This document shows positions 45,693-54,236 of a stretch of 64,000 nt of DNA, in pieces. This DNA comes from CAUUJV01 sp963545565. GTDB lineage: Bacteria > Actinomycetota > Actinomycetes > Actinomycetales > Bifidobacteriaceae. Below the pieces are notes generated by a model. It worked only from the letters and a program-made list of their open reading frames with translations. It was not told the DNA's origin and made no database searches. The stretch lies in assembly GCA_963545565.1 (NCBI GenBank), contig CAUUJV010000003.1:1-64000 (forward strand). The letters run 5' to 3'. Numbering within the stretch: the first letter of the stretch is position 1; each line of letters opens with the position of its first letter. The translations under genes and the position numbers were made by a program.

Positions 45693-46976
45693 ATGAGGCT
45701 TGAATGGAAAAGACTCGTTGGAGTCGCAGTTACATCCGTAATGGCAGTCAGCATGCTCGGCGCATGTGGTTCTAGCAACTCTTCATCGAGTTCTAGCAAC
45801 GACGGCAAGACCATTACAATCTTCAATTCCAAGTCTGAAATCCAAAAGCAGATGAAGGCTATGGCAAAGGAGTACACAGAGGAAACAGGTGTAAACGTTG
45901 AAGTTTATTACTCCAGCGATACCGTTGCATCCCACTTGGCAACCAAGTATGCAGCAAATGATCCTTACACCATTTCCATGGTTGATGCAAAAGACGTTTA
46001 CTCTTTGAAATCTCATGCTCTCGACTTAAGCGATCAGTCTTGGGTAGACAACACTGATTACGCAATCAAGGTAAATGGTAAGACTCTTGGCTTCCCAGTT
46101 TCTATTGAAGCTCGTGGTCTTATCTACAATGCAGACGCAATTGAAAAGATCACAGGTGAGACCTTCGATCCATCAAAGTATGAAACTCTTGACGAATTCA
46201 AGGCTCTTCTTGCAGAGCTCAAGGCAGGCGGCATGACCTCTCCTACCGGTGTTCTGAAGGAAGATTGGTCTTTGGGTGCTCACTTCCTCGCACAGGTTTA
46301 CGAAGAGCAGTCTGACCCAGATGCATTCATTGCAAAGCTTCAGAAGGGCACTGTAAACCTCAACTCCAACGCAAAGTGGACTTCTTTGATGAACACCTTC
46401 GATGTTCTCGTAGATAACAACTATGCAAAGAGCAATGCTGTTTCTGCAGAGCGCGAGACCACAGAGCAGAAGCTTGCTAAGGGCGAGATTGCATTCATGT
46501 TCGGTGGCAACTGGGATTGGGCAGTTCTCAACCAGTATGATCCATCTGACAACATGGGCATCATGGCAGTTCCACAGAACACCACTGATGGTACTAACAC
46601 CAAGCTCGTTGGTGGCGGTTCCAAGTACTTCATCATCGACAACTCTTCTAACACCTCTGCAACTCAGCGCAAGGAAGCTAAGGCATTCTTGAAGTGGCTC
46701 GCAGAAGATTCTGAAGGTCAGGACTTCCTCGTTAACGATTGCTCTATCGTTTCTCCATTCAAGAACGTAACACTTGAGCCTTCTGATCCACTCGGCAAGT
46801 CTGTAAAGTCTTATGCTGATGCTGGAAACCTCATCGCTAACTACAACTACCTTCCAGATGATCACTACTCCGTGTTGGGCGCTGCTTTCCAGAAGTATCT
46901 CGCAGGTCAGGAAGACCGTGCAGCACTTGCTACTGAAATCACAACCTACTGGAAGACAGCTAAGCTTTCTAAGTAG
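45693..46976 (+). CDS. ABC sugar importer, solute-binding lipoprotein (second system)
   Basis: This is a 427-residue MalE-type lipoprotein. The signal peptide ends at MLGAC with lipidated Cys25, followed by a Ser/Asn-rich linker of about 13 residues and then TITIFNSKSEIQKQM. The codon use is strongly biased (AAG, TTC, GCA, CTC), more than in the neighbours, which suggests very high expression. Typical binding-protein motifs include FGGNWDWAVLNQYDPSD and GGGSKYFIID. Ligand likely a malto- or isomalto-oligosaccharide given the GH13 gene next door. A GC-rich hairpin after the stop codon (47023-47066) separates it from the permease genes. Confidence 0.93.
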   Translation: MRLEWKRLVGVAVTSVMAVSMLGACGSSNSSSSSSNDGKTITIFNSKSEIQKQMKAMAKEYTEETGVNVEVYYSSDTVASHLATKYAANDPYTISMVDAKDVYSLKSHALDLSDQSWVDNTDYAIKVNGKTLGFPVSIEARGLIYNADAIEKITGETFDPSKYETLDEFKALLAELKAGGMTSPTGVLKEDWSLGAHFLAQVYEEQSDPDAFIAKLQKGTVNLNSNAKWTSLMNTFDVLVDNNYAKSNAVSAERETTEQKLAKGEIAFMFGGNWDWAVLNQYDPSDNMGIMAVPQNTTDGTNTKLVGGGSKYFIIDNSSNTSATQRKEAKAFLKWLAEDSEGQDFLVNDCSIVSPFKNVTLEPSDPLGKSVKSYADAGNLIANYNYLPDDHYSVLGAAFQKYLAGQEDRAALATEITTYWKTAKLSK

Positions 46977-47022
46977 TAGCCACAAATAACTCAGGCTATA
47001 ATTAGGCTTAGCCCTAATGAAC

Positions 47023-47066
47023 GAGGTGCCGTCGCTCACCGTCGAGCGTGGGCCAAACGGCACCTC
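47023..47066 (+). other. Intercistronic hairpin between binding protein and permeases
   Basis: GAGGTGCCGT (47023-47032) pairs perfectly with ACGGCACCTC (47057-47066), with an inner CGCTC/GAGCG stem. No T-run follows, so it is more likely an mRNA-stabilising or processing stem that keeps binding-protein message above permease message than a full terminator. Confidence 0.7.
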
Positions 47067-47089
47067 AATTCAGCGGAGGGGATTTGCAA

Positions 47090-47968
47090 ATGAAGCAAAA
47101 TAAATTCTCATATAAACTTGGGCAGTTCGCTATGTTTGCCGGTCCGGCATTCATCCTGTTCTGCGCAGTCATGGTAGTACCGTTTGTTTACGGTATTTAC
47201 CTCACCTTTACTAGCTGGGATGGAGTATCCACAACCAAGCCCTTCGTTGGACTAACTAACTATCAAGCGGCTTTCGCGGATACAACATACTGGACTTCAC
47301 TGGGTAAAACAGCAATCTACTCTGTAGTCGCAGTTATACTCGTTAACGTTGTTGCGTTTTTCTTGGCCTATTTGGTAACAAGCGGCATTAAAGGCCAAAA
47401 CTTCTTCCGTGCAGCATTCTTCATTCCAAACCTTATTGGCGGCATCGTTTTGGGTTATGTGTGGAAGTTTGTGTTCAATCACGCATTTGTAGCTATTGCG
47501 CAATTTATCACTGGACACACGGGAGTTTCATTACTTTCTACTTCTGACGGTGCGTTAATCGCTATTATCATCGTGTCTGTTTGGCAGTATGCAGGCTACA
47601 TGATGCTGATTTATGTTGCAGGTTTTATGAGCGTTGATCAGAGCCTCAAGGAAGCGGCCGTGATCGATGGATGCTCGCCTTCAGCAGCAATGTGGCACGT
47701 CATCATTCCTTTGATGCGTTCTTCTTTCGTGGCATGCATCTTCTTAAGCACTACTCGTTGCTTCATGGTTTACGATCTCAACCTTTCGTTGACGAACGGT
47801 GAGCCATTCGGTTCTTCAGTGCTCGCAGCAATGCACGTGTACAACGAAGCATTCACTTACAAGCAGTACGGCACTGGCCAGGCAGAAGCAGTGGTTCTGT
47901 TCATCATCTGCGCAATCATCGGTATGCTGCAGGTTTACGTTGGTAAGAAGGGCGAGGTGGAAGCATAA
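47090..47968 (+). CDS. ABC sugar importer, permease (MalF-like, second system)
   Basis: This is a 292-residue permease with six membrane segments and an EAA loop KEAAVIDGCSPSAAMW. I start at 47090 because GGAGGGG lies 7 nt upstream. An in-frame ATG at 47048 falls inside the intercistronic hairpin. The stop codon shares one base with the ATG of the next permease. Confidence 0.94.
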   Translation: MKQNKFSYKLGQFAMFAGPAFILFCAVMVVPFVYGIYLTFTSWDGVSTTKPFVGLTNYQAAFADTTYWTSLGKTAIYSVVAVILVNVVAFFLAYLVTSGIKGQNFFRAAFFIPNLIGGIVLGYVWKFVFNHAFVAIAQFITGHTGVSLLSTSDGALIAIIIVSVWQYAGYMMLIYVAGFMSVDQSLKEAAVIDGCSPSAAMWHVIIPLMRSSFVACIFLSTTRCFMVYDLNLSLTNGEPFGSSVLAAMHVYNEAFTYKQYGTGQAEAVVLFIICAIIGMLQVYVGKKGEVEA

Positions 47969-48831
47969 TGACTTCTAACGATAAAGCAGCTTTGCGCGCA
48001 CGCGTGCTCCATGTCATTACATGGATTGTTCTTCTTATTCTTCTTGTCGTTTTCATTGCGCCATTTGTACTCGTTGTTATCAACGTGTTCAAGAACATGG
48101 ATGACATCACTGCAAACCCACTTGCTTTGGTAGGTGCACACGGCTTTACGCTGGATAACTTTACCAATGCAATGGCAGATATGAACTTCTGGACTGTGTT
48201 TGGTAACTCCTTAATTATCACCATTAGTGCAACAGTTCTTACTATTCTGTTTTCTGCAATGGCAGCTTACGTTATTGTGCGTAACCCAAGCTGGACTGCT
48301 AACAAGCTCTTCTTCGCAGGCCTCGTAGCATCAATGGTTGTTCCATTCCAGGTGCTCATGGTTCCGTTGGTTTCTGTGTATGGCGGTATTTTCGGCGTAT
48401 TGAATCATCGCTTGACCCTGATTCTCATGCACGTTGGCTTCTCTGTGTCTCTTGCAATCTTCATGTTCCGTGGCTCTATTCGAACGAATATTCCTGTAGA
48501 ACTTGAGGAAGCAGCAGAAATTGATGGCTGCTCCAAGTGGCGCACATTCTGGACTATTGTGTTCCCATTGATGAAGCCAATGCTTGCAACGGTTGCAGTT
48601 ATCGATGCAATGGCGTTCTGGAATGACTACCTCTTGCCATCCTTGGTGCTTGGCAAGGAGAGCATGTACACCATTCCTATAGCTACTAAGGTGTTCTACG
48701 GAACATACACCACAGATACCGGCCTCGTTATGGCTGCACTTCTGTTGGCAATGCTCCCAATTTTGATTCTCTACTTGTTCTTGCAGCGTTACATCGTTGA
48801 GGGCGTTACCTCCGGTGCTGTAAAGGGCTAA
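47968..48831 (+). CDS. ABC sugar importer, permease (MalG-like, second system)
   Basis: This 287-residue MalG-type permease has the EAA loop EEAAEIDGCSKWRTFW and ends in the usual IVEGVTSGAVKG tail. It closes the second importer operon and is followed by the terminator at 48874. As with the first system, no ATPase gene is present. Confidence 0.95.
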   Translation: MTSNDKAALRARVLHVITWIVLLILLVVFIAPFVLVVINVFKNMDDITANPLALVGAHGFTLDNFTNAMADMNFWTVFGNSLIITISATVLTILFSAMAAYVIVRNPSWTANKLFFAGLVASMVVPFQVLMVPLVSVYGGIFGVLNHRLTLILMHVGFSVSLAIFMFRGSIRTNIPVELEEAAEIDGCSKWRTFWTIVFPLMKPMLATVAVIDAMAFWNDYLLPSLVLGKESMYTIPIATKVFYGTYTTDTGLVMAALLLAMLPILILYLFLQRYIVEGVTSGAVKG

Positions 48832-48873
48832 AACCTAAAAAAGAATCTCTATTTAGATTCCTATCTTTAACGG

Positions 48874-48907
48874 ATGCTCCAGTGACTTTGGTTACTGGAG
48901 CATTTTT
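48874..48907 (+). terminator. Intrinsic terminator after the second importer operon
   Basis: ATGCTCCAGT pairs with ACTGGAGCAT across a short loop and is followed by TTTTTG. This is a textbook rho-independent terminator. Confidence 0.9.
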
Positions 48908-49003
48908 GTATCTCACAATGTGAGCCTAGTAACACTATGCAATTACTATGCTTCTACCTTTTATATGTAGACGTGCTTTCAAAATGTGAGAGCGTGTACA
49001 GAC

Positions 49004-49178
49004 TTTGATAGAGAGGGGAGGTTCGCTGCGATGATGGTTGTTATAAGCCGCTGTGACGCTAACGCTGTGTTATATCGAATTATTAGCCCGTCTTCGTTGG
49101 CGGACTGAACTTCAGGAGCCGCCTGCGAAGAGGCAGGGGCTCATTCTTATTTGTGCCCCGCCAAAAGTGGGGCTTTTT
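49004..49178 (+). promoter_or_regulatory. Structured leader RNA with intrinsic terminator (candidate riboswitch/attenuator)
   Basis: A possible closing stem pairs TTTGATA (49004-49010) with TATCGAA (49073-49079). A long hairpin follows: AGCCC (49085-49089) with GGGCT (49137-49141), TCTTCG (49091-49096) with CGAAGA (49125-49130), and an inner GGCGG/CCGCC. Then comes a terminator, GCCCCGC (49155-49161) with GTGGGGC (49167-49173), and TTTTT. GGGGC at 49136-49140 can instead pair with GCCCC of the terminator, giving mutually exclusive folds. I could not match it to a known riboswitch class and there is no T-box sequence. The stretch 48908-49003 shows nothing I can name. Confidence 0.6.
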
Positions 49179-49221
49179 CATTGCCTGAAATAACAAAACA
49201 GGATAAATATTGAGGAGAAAA

Positions 49222-50556
49222 ATGAGTACTGCAGATAACTCGGCAAGTACGGATAATTCAGGGGCTTCATTGCAGTCCCAAATTACGAGGAGTTCAGTTA
49301 ATCAGGTTATTGCTGCCTCCATGGTAGGAACAACTATTGAGTTTTTTGATTTCTATGCGTATGGAACAGCAGCGGCTAATTATTTCCCCTCTGTATTCTT
49401 TCCCAAAACAGACCATACAGTAGCGCTATTAGCTTCTCTCCTAACCTTCGCTATTGCTTTTATTGCGCGTCCACTTGGCTCGGTTGTTTTTGGTCATTTC
49501 GGTGATCGCCTTGGTCGTAAGACCACTCTTGTGGCGTCATTGCTCGTAATGGGCATTGCAACAGTGTGCATTGGTTTGCTCCCAGGCTACAGCGTGTGGG
49601 GAATTTGGGCGGTTGTTCTGCTGTGCTTGTGCCGTTTTGCTCAAGGCATTGGTCTCGGCGGTGAATGGTCTGGCGCAGCACTTGTTGCAACGGAAAATGC
49701 TCCAGAAGGTAAGCGTGCACTCTATGGGTCTTTCCCAGAGCTCGGTGCTCCGATTGGATTCTTCCTTTCCAACGGCACATTCTTTGTGCTCGAAACCTTC
49801 TGTACTTCTGACCAGATGATTGCGTGGGGATGGCGTGTGCCATTCCTTCTTTCTGCAATCCTTGTGATTGTTGGCTTTGCGGTGCGAGTCACTATGGAAG
49901 AAACTCCAATCTTCAAGCTTGCTGTGCAGAAGAAGGAAGTTGTTAAAGCTCCTCTCGTAACAGTGTTCAAGAAGAGCTGGAAAGAAGTTCTTCAAGGCAC
50001 TTTCCTCGTGGCTGTTACTTATACGCTGTTCTACACGCTTGCAACATGGTCTCTGAGCTACGGCACTGGAAATCTTGGATTCTCCAATAGAGAGTACTTG
50101 CTAATGCTCATGGGGTCTGTAATCGTATTCGCAATCTTCATCGTTATTTCTTGCACCTATGCTGATAAGCTAGGCCGCCGGCGTGTGCTTATTACTTCTT
50201 CTGTTTTGCTGGTGTTCTTCGCTGCATTGTTCCCTCTGCTTTTGATGCAGCAGCACAATGCTTTCCAAGTGATGTTGTTCCTGTGCATTGGTTTCGCTTT
50301 GATGGGAACTGCTTTTGGACCAATTGGTGCATTTTTGCCAGAACTTTTTGATGCTAATGTGCGCTATTCTGGTTCAGGAATTGCATACAATCTTGCAGCA
50401 ATCGTGGGTGCAGCATTTGCTCCGACAATCGCTACGTGGCTGTCAACAAACTTTGGAGTTCGCTCTGTAGGCGTCTACCTTGGCATTATGGCCGTCTGCT
50501 GCTTGATTGCAGTAGTAACAGGCCGTGAAACCAAGGATGTAGATTTTACAAAGTAG
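49222..50556 (+). CDS. MHS-family MFS transporter
   Basis: This is a 444-residue metabolite:proton symporter of the MHS branch (ShiA, ProP, KgtP relatives) with 12 membrane segments. Signatures are GTTIEFFDFYAYGTAAA in the first segment, the motif A loop FGHFGDRLGRKTTLV and RFAQGIGLGGEWSGA in segment 4. The start at 49222 has TGAGGAG 5 nt upstream. An in-frame TTG four codons earlier overlaps that site and is unlikely. It lies downstream of a structured leader with a terminator, so its expression is probably controlled by premature termination. The substrate is not clear from sequence; organic acids, amino acids and osmolytes are typical. Confidence 0.92.
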   Translation: MSTADNSASTDNSGASLQSQITRSSVNQVIAASMVGTTIEFFDFYAYGTAAANYFPSVFFPKTDHTVALLASLLTFAIAFIARPLGSVVFGHFGDRLGRKTTLVASLLVMGIATVCIGLLPGYSVWGIWAVVLLCLCRFAQGIGLGGEWSGAALVATENAPEGKRALYGSFPELGAPIGFFLSNGTFFVLETFCTSDQMIAWGWRVPFLLSAILVIVGFAVRVTMEETPIFKLAVQKKEVVKAPLVTVFKKSWKEVLQGTFLVAVTYTLFYTLATWSLSYGTGNLGFSNREYLLMLMGSVIVFAIFIVISCTYADKLGRRRVLITSSVLLVFFAALFPLLLMQQHNAFQVMLFLCIGFALMGTAFGPIGAFLPELFDANVRYSGSGIAYNLAAIVGAAFAPTIATWLSTNFGVRSVGVYLGIMAVCCLIAVVTGRETKDVDFTK

Positions 50557-50716
50557 CCAAAAAATAGTTGAAATCAATCAAAATCAATAAAAAATAATCG
50601 AAAATAAAAGTTAAAATAGGGTTGGCATAAGGGTTACCTGAAACTTCTCTTGGTATTTCTTGAAAATCGTTCATCTAATGGAATATGTCCGTTAATGTCG
50701 AATATGAATAGGTACT

Positions 50717-50788
50717 ATGGCAACAGCTTCAGGACAAAATCCGTATGGAAACTTGGCCATTAACAGATGGCGATATTTGACTGAATAG
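50717..50788 (+). CDS. Small leaderless ORF (23 codons) upstream of ilvC
   Basis: An ATG at 50717 opens a 23-residue frame beginning MATASGQNPYGNLA and ending RWRYLTE, with the stop codon 20 bp before the ilvC start. It has no Shine-Dalgarno, which fits the leaderless style common in this window, but the -10 is weak. It lacks a run of Ile, Leu or Val codons, so it is not a classic branched-chain attenuator peptide. It may be a leader peptide, or chance. Confidence 0.3.
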   Translation: MATASGQNPYGNLAINRWRYLTE

Positions 50789-50808
50789 AAAAATAAAAGG
50801 AGTGCCGT

Positions 50809-51864
50809 ATGGCAGCACAAATTTGGTATGAAGATGACGCAGATCTTTCTGTATTCGACGGCAAGAAGGTTGCAGTTATCGGTTACGGTTCACAGGGTCA
50901 CGCACATGCTCTGAACCTTCGTGATTCTGGTGTAGACGTGGTTGTTGGTCTTCGTCCAACTTCTAAGTCTGTTGAGTTCGCAAAGGAACAGGGTCTTGAA
51001 GTAAAGTCTGTTGCTGAAGCAACTGCAGAGGCAGACGTTATTATGATCTTGGCTCCAGATCAGTATCAGCGCAAGATTTGGGCTGCTGACATTGAGCCAA
51101 ACATCAAGGAAGGCGCAGCAGTCGCTTTCGCACACGGCTTCAACATTCACTATGGCTACATCAAGCCATCCGCTGATCACCCTGTATTCATGGTTGCTCC
51201 TAAGGGGCCTGGTCACATTGTTCGTCGTCAGTACACTGAAGGCCGCGGCGTTCCAGACGTTGTAGCAGTTGAGCAGGATCCTCGCGGTGACGCATGGGCT
51301 CTCACTCTTGCTTATGCAAAGGGCATCGGCGGAACTCGCGCAGGCGTTATCAAGACCACATTCAAGGAAGAAACTGAAACCGATCTCTTCGGCGAGCAGA
51401 ATGTTCTTATGGGTGGCGTAAACAAGCTTGTAGAAATGGGCTTTGAAGTCCTTACCGATGCTGGCTATCAGCCAGAAATCGCTTACTTCGAGGTATGCCA
51501 TGAGCTCAAGATGCTTGTTGACCTCATGAACGAGGGTGGTTTGAACAAGGCTCGTTGGTCTTGCTCTGACACCGCTCAGTACGGTGACTACACTTGCACC
51601 GTAATTAACGAAGAGACTCGTAAGCGCATGGAGTATCAGCTCAAGCGCATTCAGGATGGCTCCTTCGCTAAGGAATTCATCGACGATCAGGATGCAGGCG
51701 CACCTAAGTTCAAGGAACTTCAGGAGAAGTACTCCAACGTTCGCATCGAAACTGTTGGACCAAAGCTTCGCGCAATGTTCTCTTGGAACAAGGATGGCGT
51801 TGCTGATGCTGATGAAGGCCAGTCCTTCAACGGCAAGATTGCTCGTACTCAGGTACAGGAGTAA
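50809..51864 (+). CDS. ilvC: Ketol-acid reductoisomerase
   Basis: IlvC carries out the second common step of valine, isoleucine and leucine synthesis, converting acetolactate to dihydroxyisovalerate with NADPH and magnesium. The 351-residue class I enzyme has the Rossmann motif GYGSQGHAHALNL, the cofactor loop GLRPTSKS, and metal ligands in the DLFGEQNVLMGG and EVCHELKMLVDLM segments. The ribosome-binding site AAAGGAG is 7 nt upstream. Codon bias is strong, as expected of a highly expressed gene. A terminator follows at 51918. Confidence 0.97.
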   Translation: MAAQIWYEDDADLSVFDGKKVAVIGYGSQGHAHALNLRDSGVDVVVGLRPTSKSVEFAKEQGLEVKSVAEATAEADVIMILAPDQYQRKIWAADIEPNIKEGAAVAFAHGFNIHYGYIKPSADHPVFMVAPKGPGHIVRRQYTEGRGVPDVVAVEQDPRGDAWALTLAYAKGIGGTRAGVIKTTFKEETETDLFGEQNVLMGGVNKLVEMGFEVLTDAGYQPEIAYFEVCHELKMLVDLMNEGGLNKARWSCSDTAQYGDYTCTVINEETRKRMEYQLKRIQDGSFAKEFIDDQDAGAPKFKELQEKYSNVRIETVGPKLRAMFSWNKDGVADADEGQSFNGKIARTQVQE

Positions 51865-51917
51865 TAGCTTAGTAGTAGCTTGTAGCTTAAAGTAAAGCTA
51901 AAAAAGCGTATAGGAAA

Positions 51918-51953
51918 GGGCTGGAATGCTGTGATGGCGTTCCAGCCCTCTTT
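51918..51953 (+). terminator. Intrinsic terminator after ilvC
   Basis: GGGCTGGAA (51918-51926) pairs perfectly with TTCCAGCCC (51940-51948) and is followed by TCTTTCTTT. Confidence 0.9.
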
Positions 51954-52012
51954 CTTTATGAGTTATTACATAAAATATTTGTACAGCAAGTAGGCAAGTA
52001 AATAAGTAAATG

Positions 52013-52158
52013 CTACAGGCGAACTTCCATAGTGGTTTTCTGGGGTTGCATACCCATAGCCTTGTAGAATTCTTCAGCGCTTGGATTGCATGCCCACACG
52101 TTGAGTGTGACGTTATAGAAGCCCTCATTGCGTGCAAAATCGACCACGGCATTTTGAG
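52013..52158 (-). pseudogene. GNAT acetyltransferase, 3' fragment
   Basis: In the minus-strand frame ending at 52013 one reads VVDFARNEGFYNVTLNVW and then NPSAEEFYKAMGMQPQKTTM before a stop. This is the C-terminal third of a GNAT acetyltransferase, including the last beta-strand and the AEEFYKAMGM helix. The matching N-terminal two thirds lie 2.9 kb away at 55066-55402 in the same orientation. The gene was therefore split by the insertion of the segment 52159-55065. No start codon or promoter is attached to this piece. Confidence 0.85.
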
Positions 52159-52425
52159 TTCTATGAATACACTTTTTAAATCTTATATCCTTGATTTAAT
52201 AGGGTTTTAGGACTTTTGAATCTTGCAAAATAGACTCATTTTCCAAATTTTAGTAACTTTTTAGTAACTCTATCGCCTTTCTTGAATTAGGCATGTACAA
52301 AACTGATATTCAATCTAACTTTTATTAAAAAAATCATTACAATAATCTATTTTCCGATTCAAAATATTGATGTAATTGATGAATTATTTTTCAATAGCTT
52401 GAATTCAAATTTAGGAGGGGTTTTT

Positions 52426-52878
52426 ATGAAATTTTATTCGTATGACTATGTACTGAGTCAGATTAGCCAGCAAAATTGGGTCATGATAATTGTCTCCACT
52501 TTATTAGTTTTGCTGACAGGATTTTTTGCCTTTAAGGCATATAAGGATAAACGCGGAAGTAAGTTCCGCGAGTTATCTATTATTTCTGTTTTAAGCTTAG
52601 TAGCCTTTGTTTTGATTAGTATTTCTAGTTTCCAAAACAAGCAGTCTAATGACAATCAATTTCGTTCTTCCCTACACTTTATCGAAGTCGTTTCAAAAGA
52701 GTTAGGCGTTGAAAAGGAAGATGTCTATGTCAATACTTCAGCAACGACCGATGGAGCCATCATCAAGATTGGTAAGCAATTCTACCGTGCCATTAGTGGA
52801 ACAGAACCAGATAGCTATTTACTTGAAAAAATGGACTTATATAAAACAGATGTAGAACTGGTGGAGGTTGAGAAATAA
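52426..52878 (+). CDS. DUF3290 membrane protein
   Basis: This 150-residue protein has two N-terminal membrane segments (WVMIIVSTLLVLLTGFFAF and ISVLSLVAFVLISISSF) and a soluble C-terminal domain. It matches the DUF3290 family of firmicutes, nearly always paired with DUF421, whose function is unknown. The start at 52426 follows a near-perfect AGGAGGGG, unlike most host genes. The open frame extends nine codons further upstream without merit. The stop codon overlaps the ATG of the DUF421 gene by one base, so they are a translationally coupled pair. Confidence 0.85.
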   Translation: MKFYSYDYVLSQISQQNWVMIIVSTLLVLLTGFFAFKAYKDKRGSKFRELSIISVLSLVAFVLISISSFQNKQSNDNQFRSSLHFIEVVSKELGVEKEDVYVNTSATTDGAIIKIGKQFYRAISGTEPDSYLLEKMDLYKTDVELVEVEK

Positions 52879-53507
52879 TGGAATTTTTTATCACAATAGC
52901 AATTAAGTTGGCTTTAGGGCTTATTTCCCTAGTCTTTGTCATTAATGTGACCGGTAAAGGGAATCTAGCTCCTAGTTCTGCAACAGACCAAGTGCAAAAC
53001 CTTGTGCTTGGGGGTATTATTGGTGGGGTTATCTACAATAGCTCCATCACCATCCTTCAATATGCCGTTATCCTCATCATCTGGACAATCTTGATTTTAT
53101 CACTCAAATGGCTCAATACTAACGTATCCTTCATCAAACATCTGATTGATGGAAAACCGACTATCATTATCAAAAATGGGAAATTAGATCCAGAAGCATG
53201 TCGCTCAAAAGGGCTTTCCGCATCTGATGTTGCCCTGAAATTGCGCTCTCAAGGGGTTTTCCAACTGAAAGAAGTTAAAAGAGCAGTTATTGAGCAAAAT
53301 GGTCAACTCATTATTGTCCGAATGGGGGATGAAAATCCCAAGTATCCAATCATTACTGATGGTGTGGTCCAAGTGGAGATTTTAGAAACTATCGGTAAAA
53401 CCGAAGAATGGCTTATGGCCGAGCTGAATAAAAAAGGATTTGAAACTGTTGATGACATCTTTATCGCAGAATACGACAAGGGTGAGATTAATGTGGTGAC
53501 TTATTAA
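52878..53507 (+). CDS. DUF421 (YetF-family) membrane protein
   Basis: This 209-residue protein has three N-terminal membrane segments followed by the cytoplasmic DUF421 domain. The domain has the usual DGKPTIIIKNGKLDPEA turn, two alpha/beta units and an ending that reads EWLMAELNKKGFETVDDIFIAEYD. The family is widespread in low-GC Gram-positives and of unknown function, in some cases linked to spore or envelope properties. The gene appears intact and, with its DUF3290 partner, retains a full operon with terminator, so it could be functional in the new host. Confidence 0.9.
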   Translation: MEFFITIAIKLALGLISLVFVINVTGKGNLAPSSATDQVQNLVLGGIIGGVIYNSSITILQYAVILIIWTILILSLKWLNTNVSFIKHLIDGKPTIIIKNGKLDPEACRSKGLSASDVALKLRSQGVFQLKEVKRAVIEQNGQLIIVRMGDENPKYPIITDGVVQVEILETIGKTEEWLMAELNKKGFETVDDIFIAEYDKGEINVVTY

Positions 53508-53533
53508 AAAGTTACTTCAACTCCTACTTAATC

Positions 53534-53566
53534 AAAAGGACTCTATTTTGCGAATAGAGTCCTTTT
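53534..53566. terminator. Bidirectional terminator between DUF421 and RDD genes
   Basis: AAAAGGACTCTATT pairs perfectly with AATAGAGTCCTTTT across a 5-nt TTGCG loop, flanked by A and T runs on both sides. It ends the converging DUF421 (+) and RDD (-) genes. The style is typical of streptococci. Confidence 0.95.
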
Positions 53567-53575
53567 ATTTTTTGT

Positions 53576-54001
53576 CTATTTCCCGACCGTACTTCGATAA
53601 CTACTAGCTGTTAAGCGATCAAACAGGAAAGATCGGTTTAATAAAACTACTGCAACTGTGATGATTGCAAATAGTAGCAACATTAAAAAAGTCAGAGCGA
53701 ACAAGCAGAGGAACAAGAGCCTATCTGCAGCTTTGTTAAACTCATTCATCAAAGTCACTAGACCTAATGGAATCAAGCAGAAATAGCTAACTAATAAGAT
53801 TCCTCTTAGAATGGTTCGAAGCCATCTTTTATTTTCAAACACAAGGCCAAATCTCAAGAAGGCACTACCTAGCGTTTTACCATTGAGCAATGGAAGTAAA
53901 CTAAAGTATAGTCCAAGAAGTAAAGAAAAAGGAAGTGTAGTTTTAGACAAAGTATATGGTATATAGACGATTAGGGCATCAATCAGTAAAGACAAACTCA
54001 A
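53576..54001 (-). CDS. RDD-family membrane protein (5' end possibly damaged)
   Basis: About 141 residues with three hydrophobic segments, of the RDD type (here LLIDALIVYIPYTLS, with the following NKRWLRTILRG). The listed start is a TTG. The frame is open back to about 54022 and continues as HFFQIIRVSSIRLS, which looks like true N-terminal sequence, but no ATG or ribosome-binding site precedes it. The gene may have lost its start codon, so it could be a pseudogene. It belongs to the Streptococcus-like segment. Confidence 0.65.
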   Translation of the reverse strand: MSLSLLIDALIVYIPYTLSKTTLPFSLLLGLYFSLLPLLNGKTLGSAFLRFGLVFENKRWLRTILRGILLVSYFCLIPLGLVTLMNEFNKAADRLLFLCLFALTFLMLLLFAIITVAVVLLNRSFLFDRLTASSYRSTVGK

Positions 54002-54160
54002 ACGAATTGAAGAAACTCGGATGATTTGAAAGAAATGTTATACTGTTGTCGAGGGAAACCGTCAAGTCTTTTTTTCTACATTTTCATCTCATTTTCATTT
54101 TTTTCAGTGGATCTCTCATCTTATTTAGCTAGGAAGGACTTTAACAAATTCTAAGAAAAA

Positions 54161-54182
54161 ACACCTCGCAAAAGCAAGGTGT
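54161..54182 (-). terminator. Terminator of the TraX-like gene
   Basis: On the minus strand ACACCTTGC pairs with GCGAGGTGT (one G-T wobble) across TTTT and is followed by TTTTTTCTT. It lies 55 bp beyond the TraX-like gene. The neighbouring 54002-54160 shows no gene. Confidence 0.9.
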
Positions 54183-54236
54183 ATCTATGTATGGACTGCT
54201 ACTTCTATTGTAAAAAGGAAAGGTATAATCCTTCAT

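Noticed and set aside
46173..47063. Long minus-strand open frame opposite the second binding-protein gene
   Set aside because: Arises from the strong codon bias of the highly expressed lipoprotein gene; it also crosses the intercistronic hairpin and has no family features.
49004..49178. Lysine riboswitch or T-box in the MHS leader
   Set aside because: The AGAGG start is suggestive of a lysine element, but GAAAGG and GCCGAAG are missing, and there is no TGGNACC T-box sequence.
49460..49995. Minus-strand frames opposite the MHS transporter gene
   Set aside because: Gln/His/Cys-rich translation typical of antisense membrane-protein DNA; no start signals.
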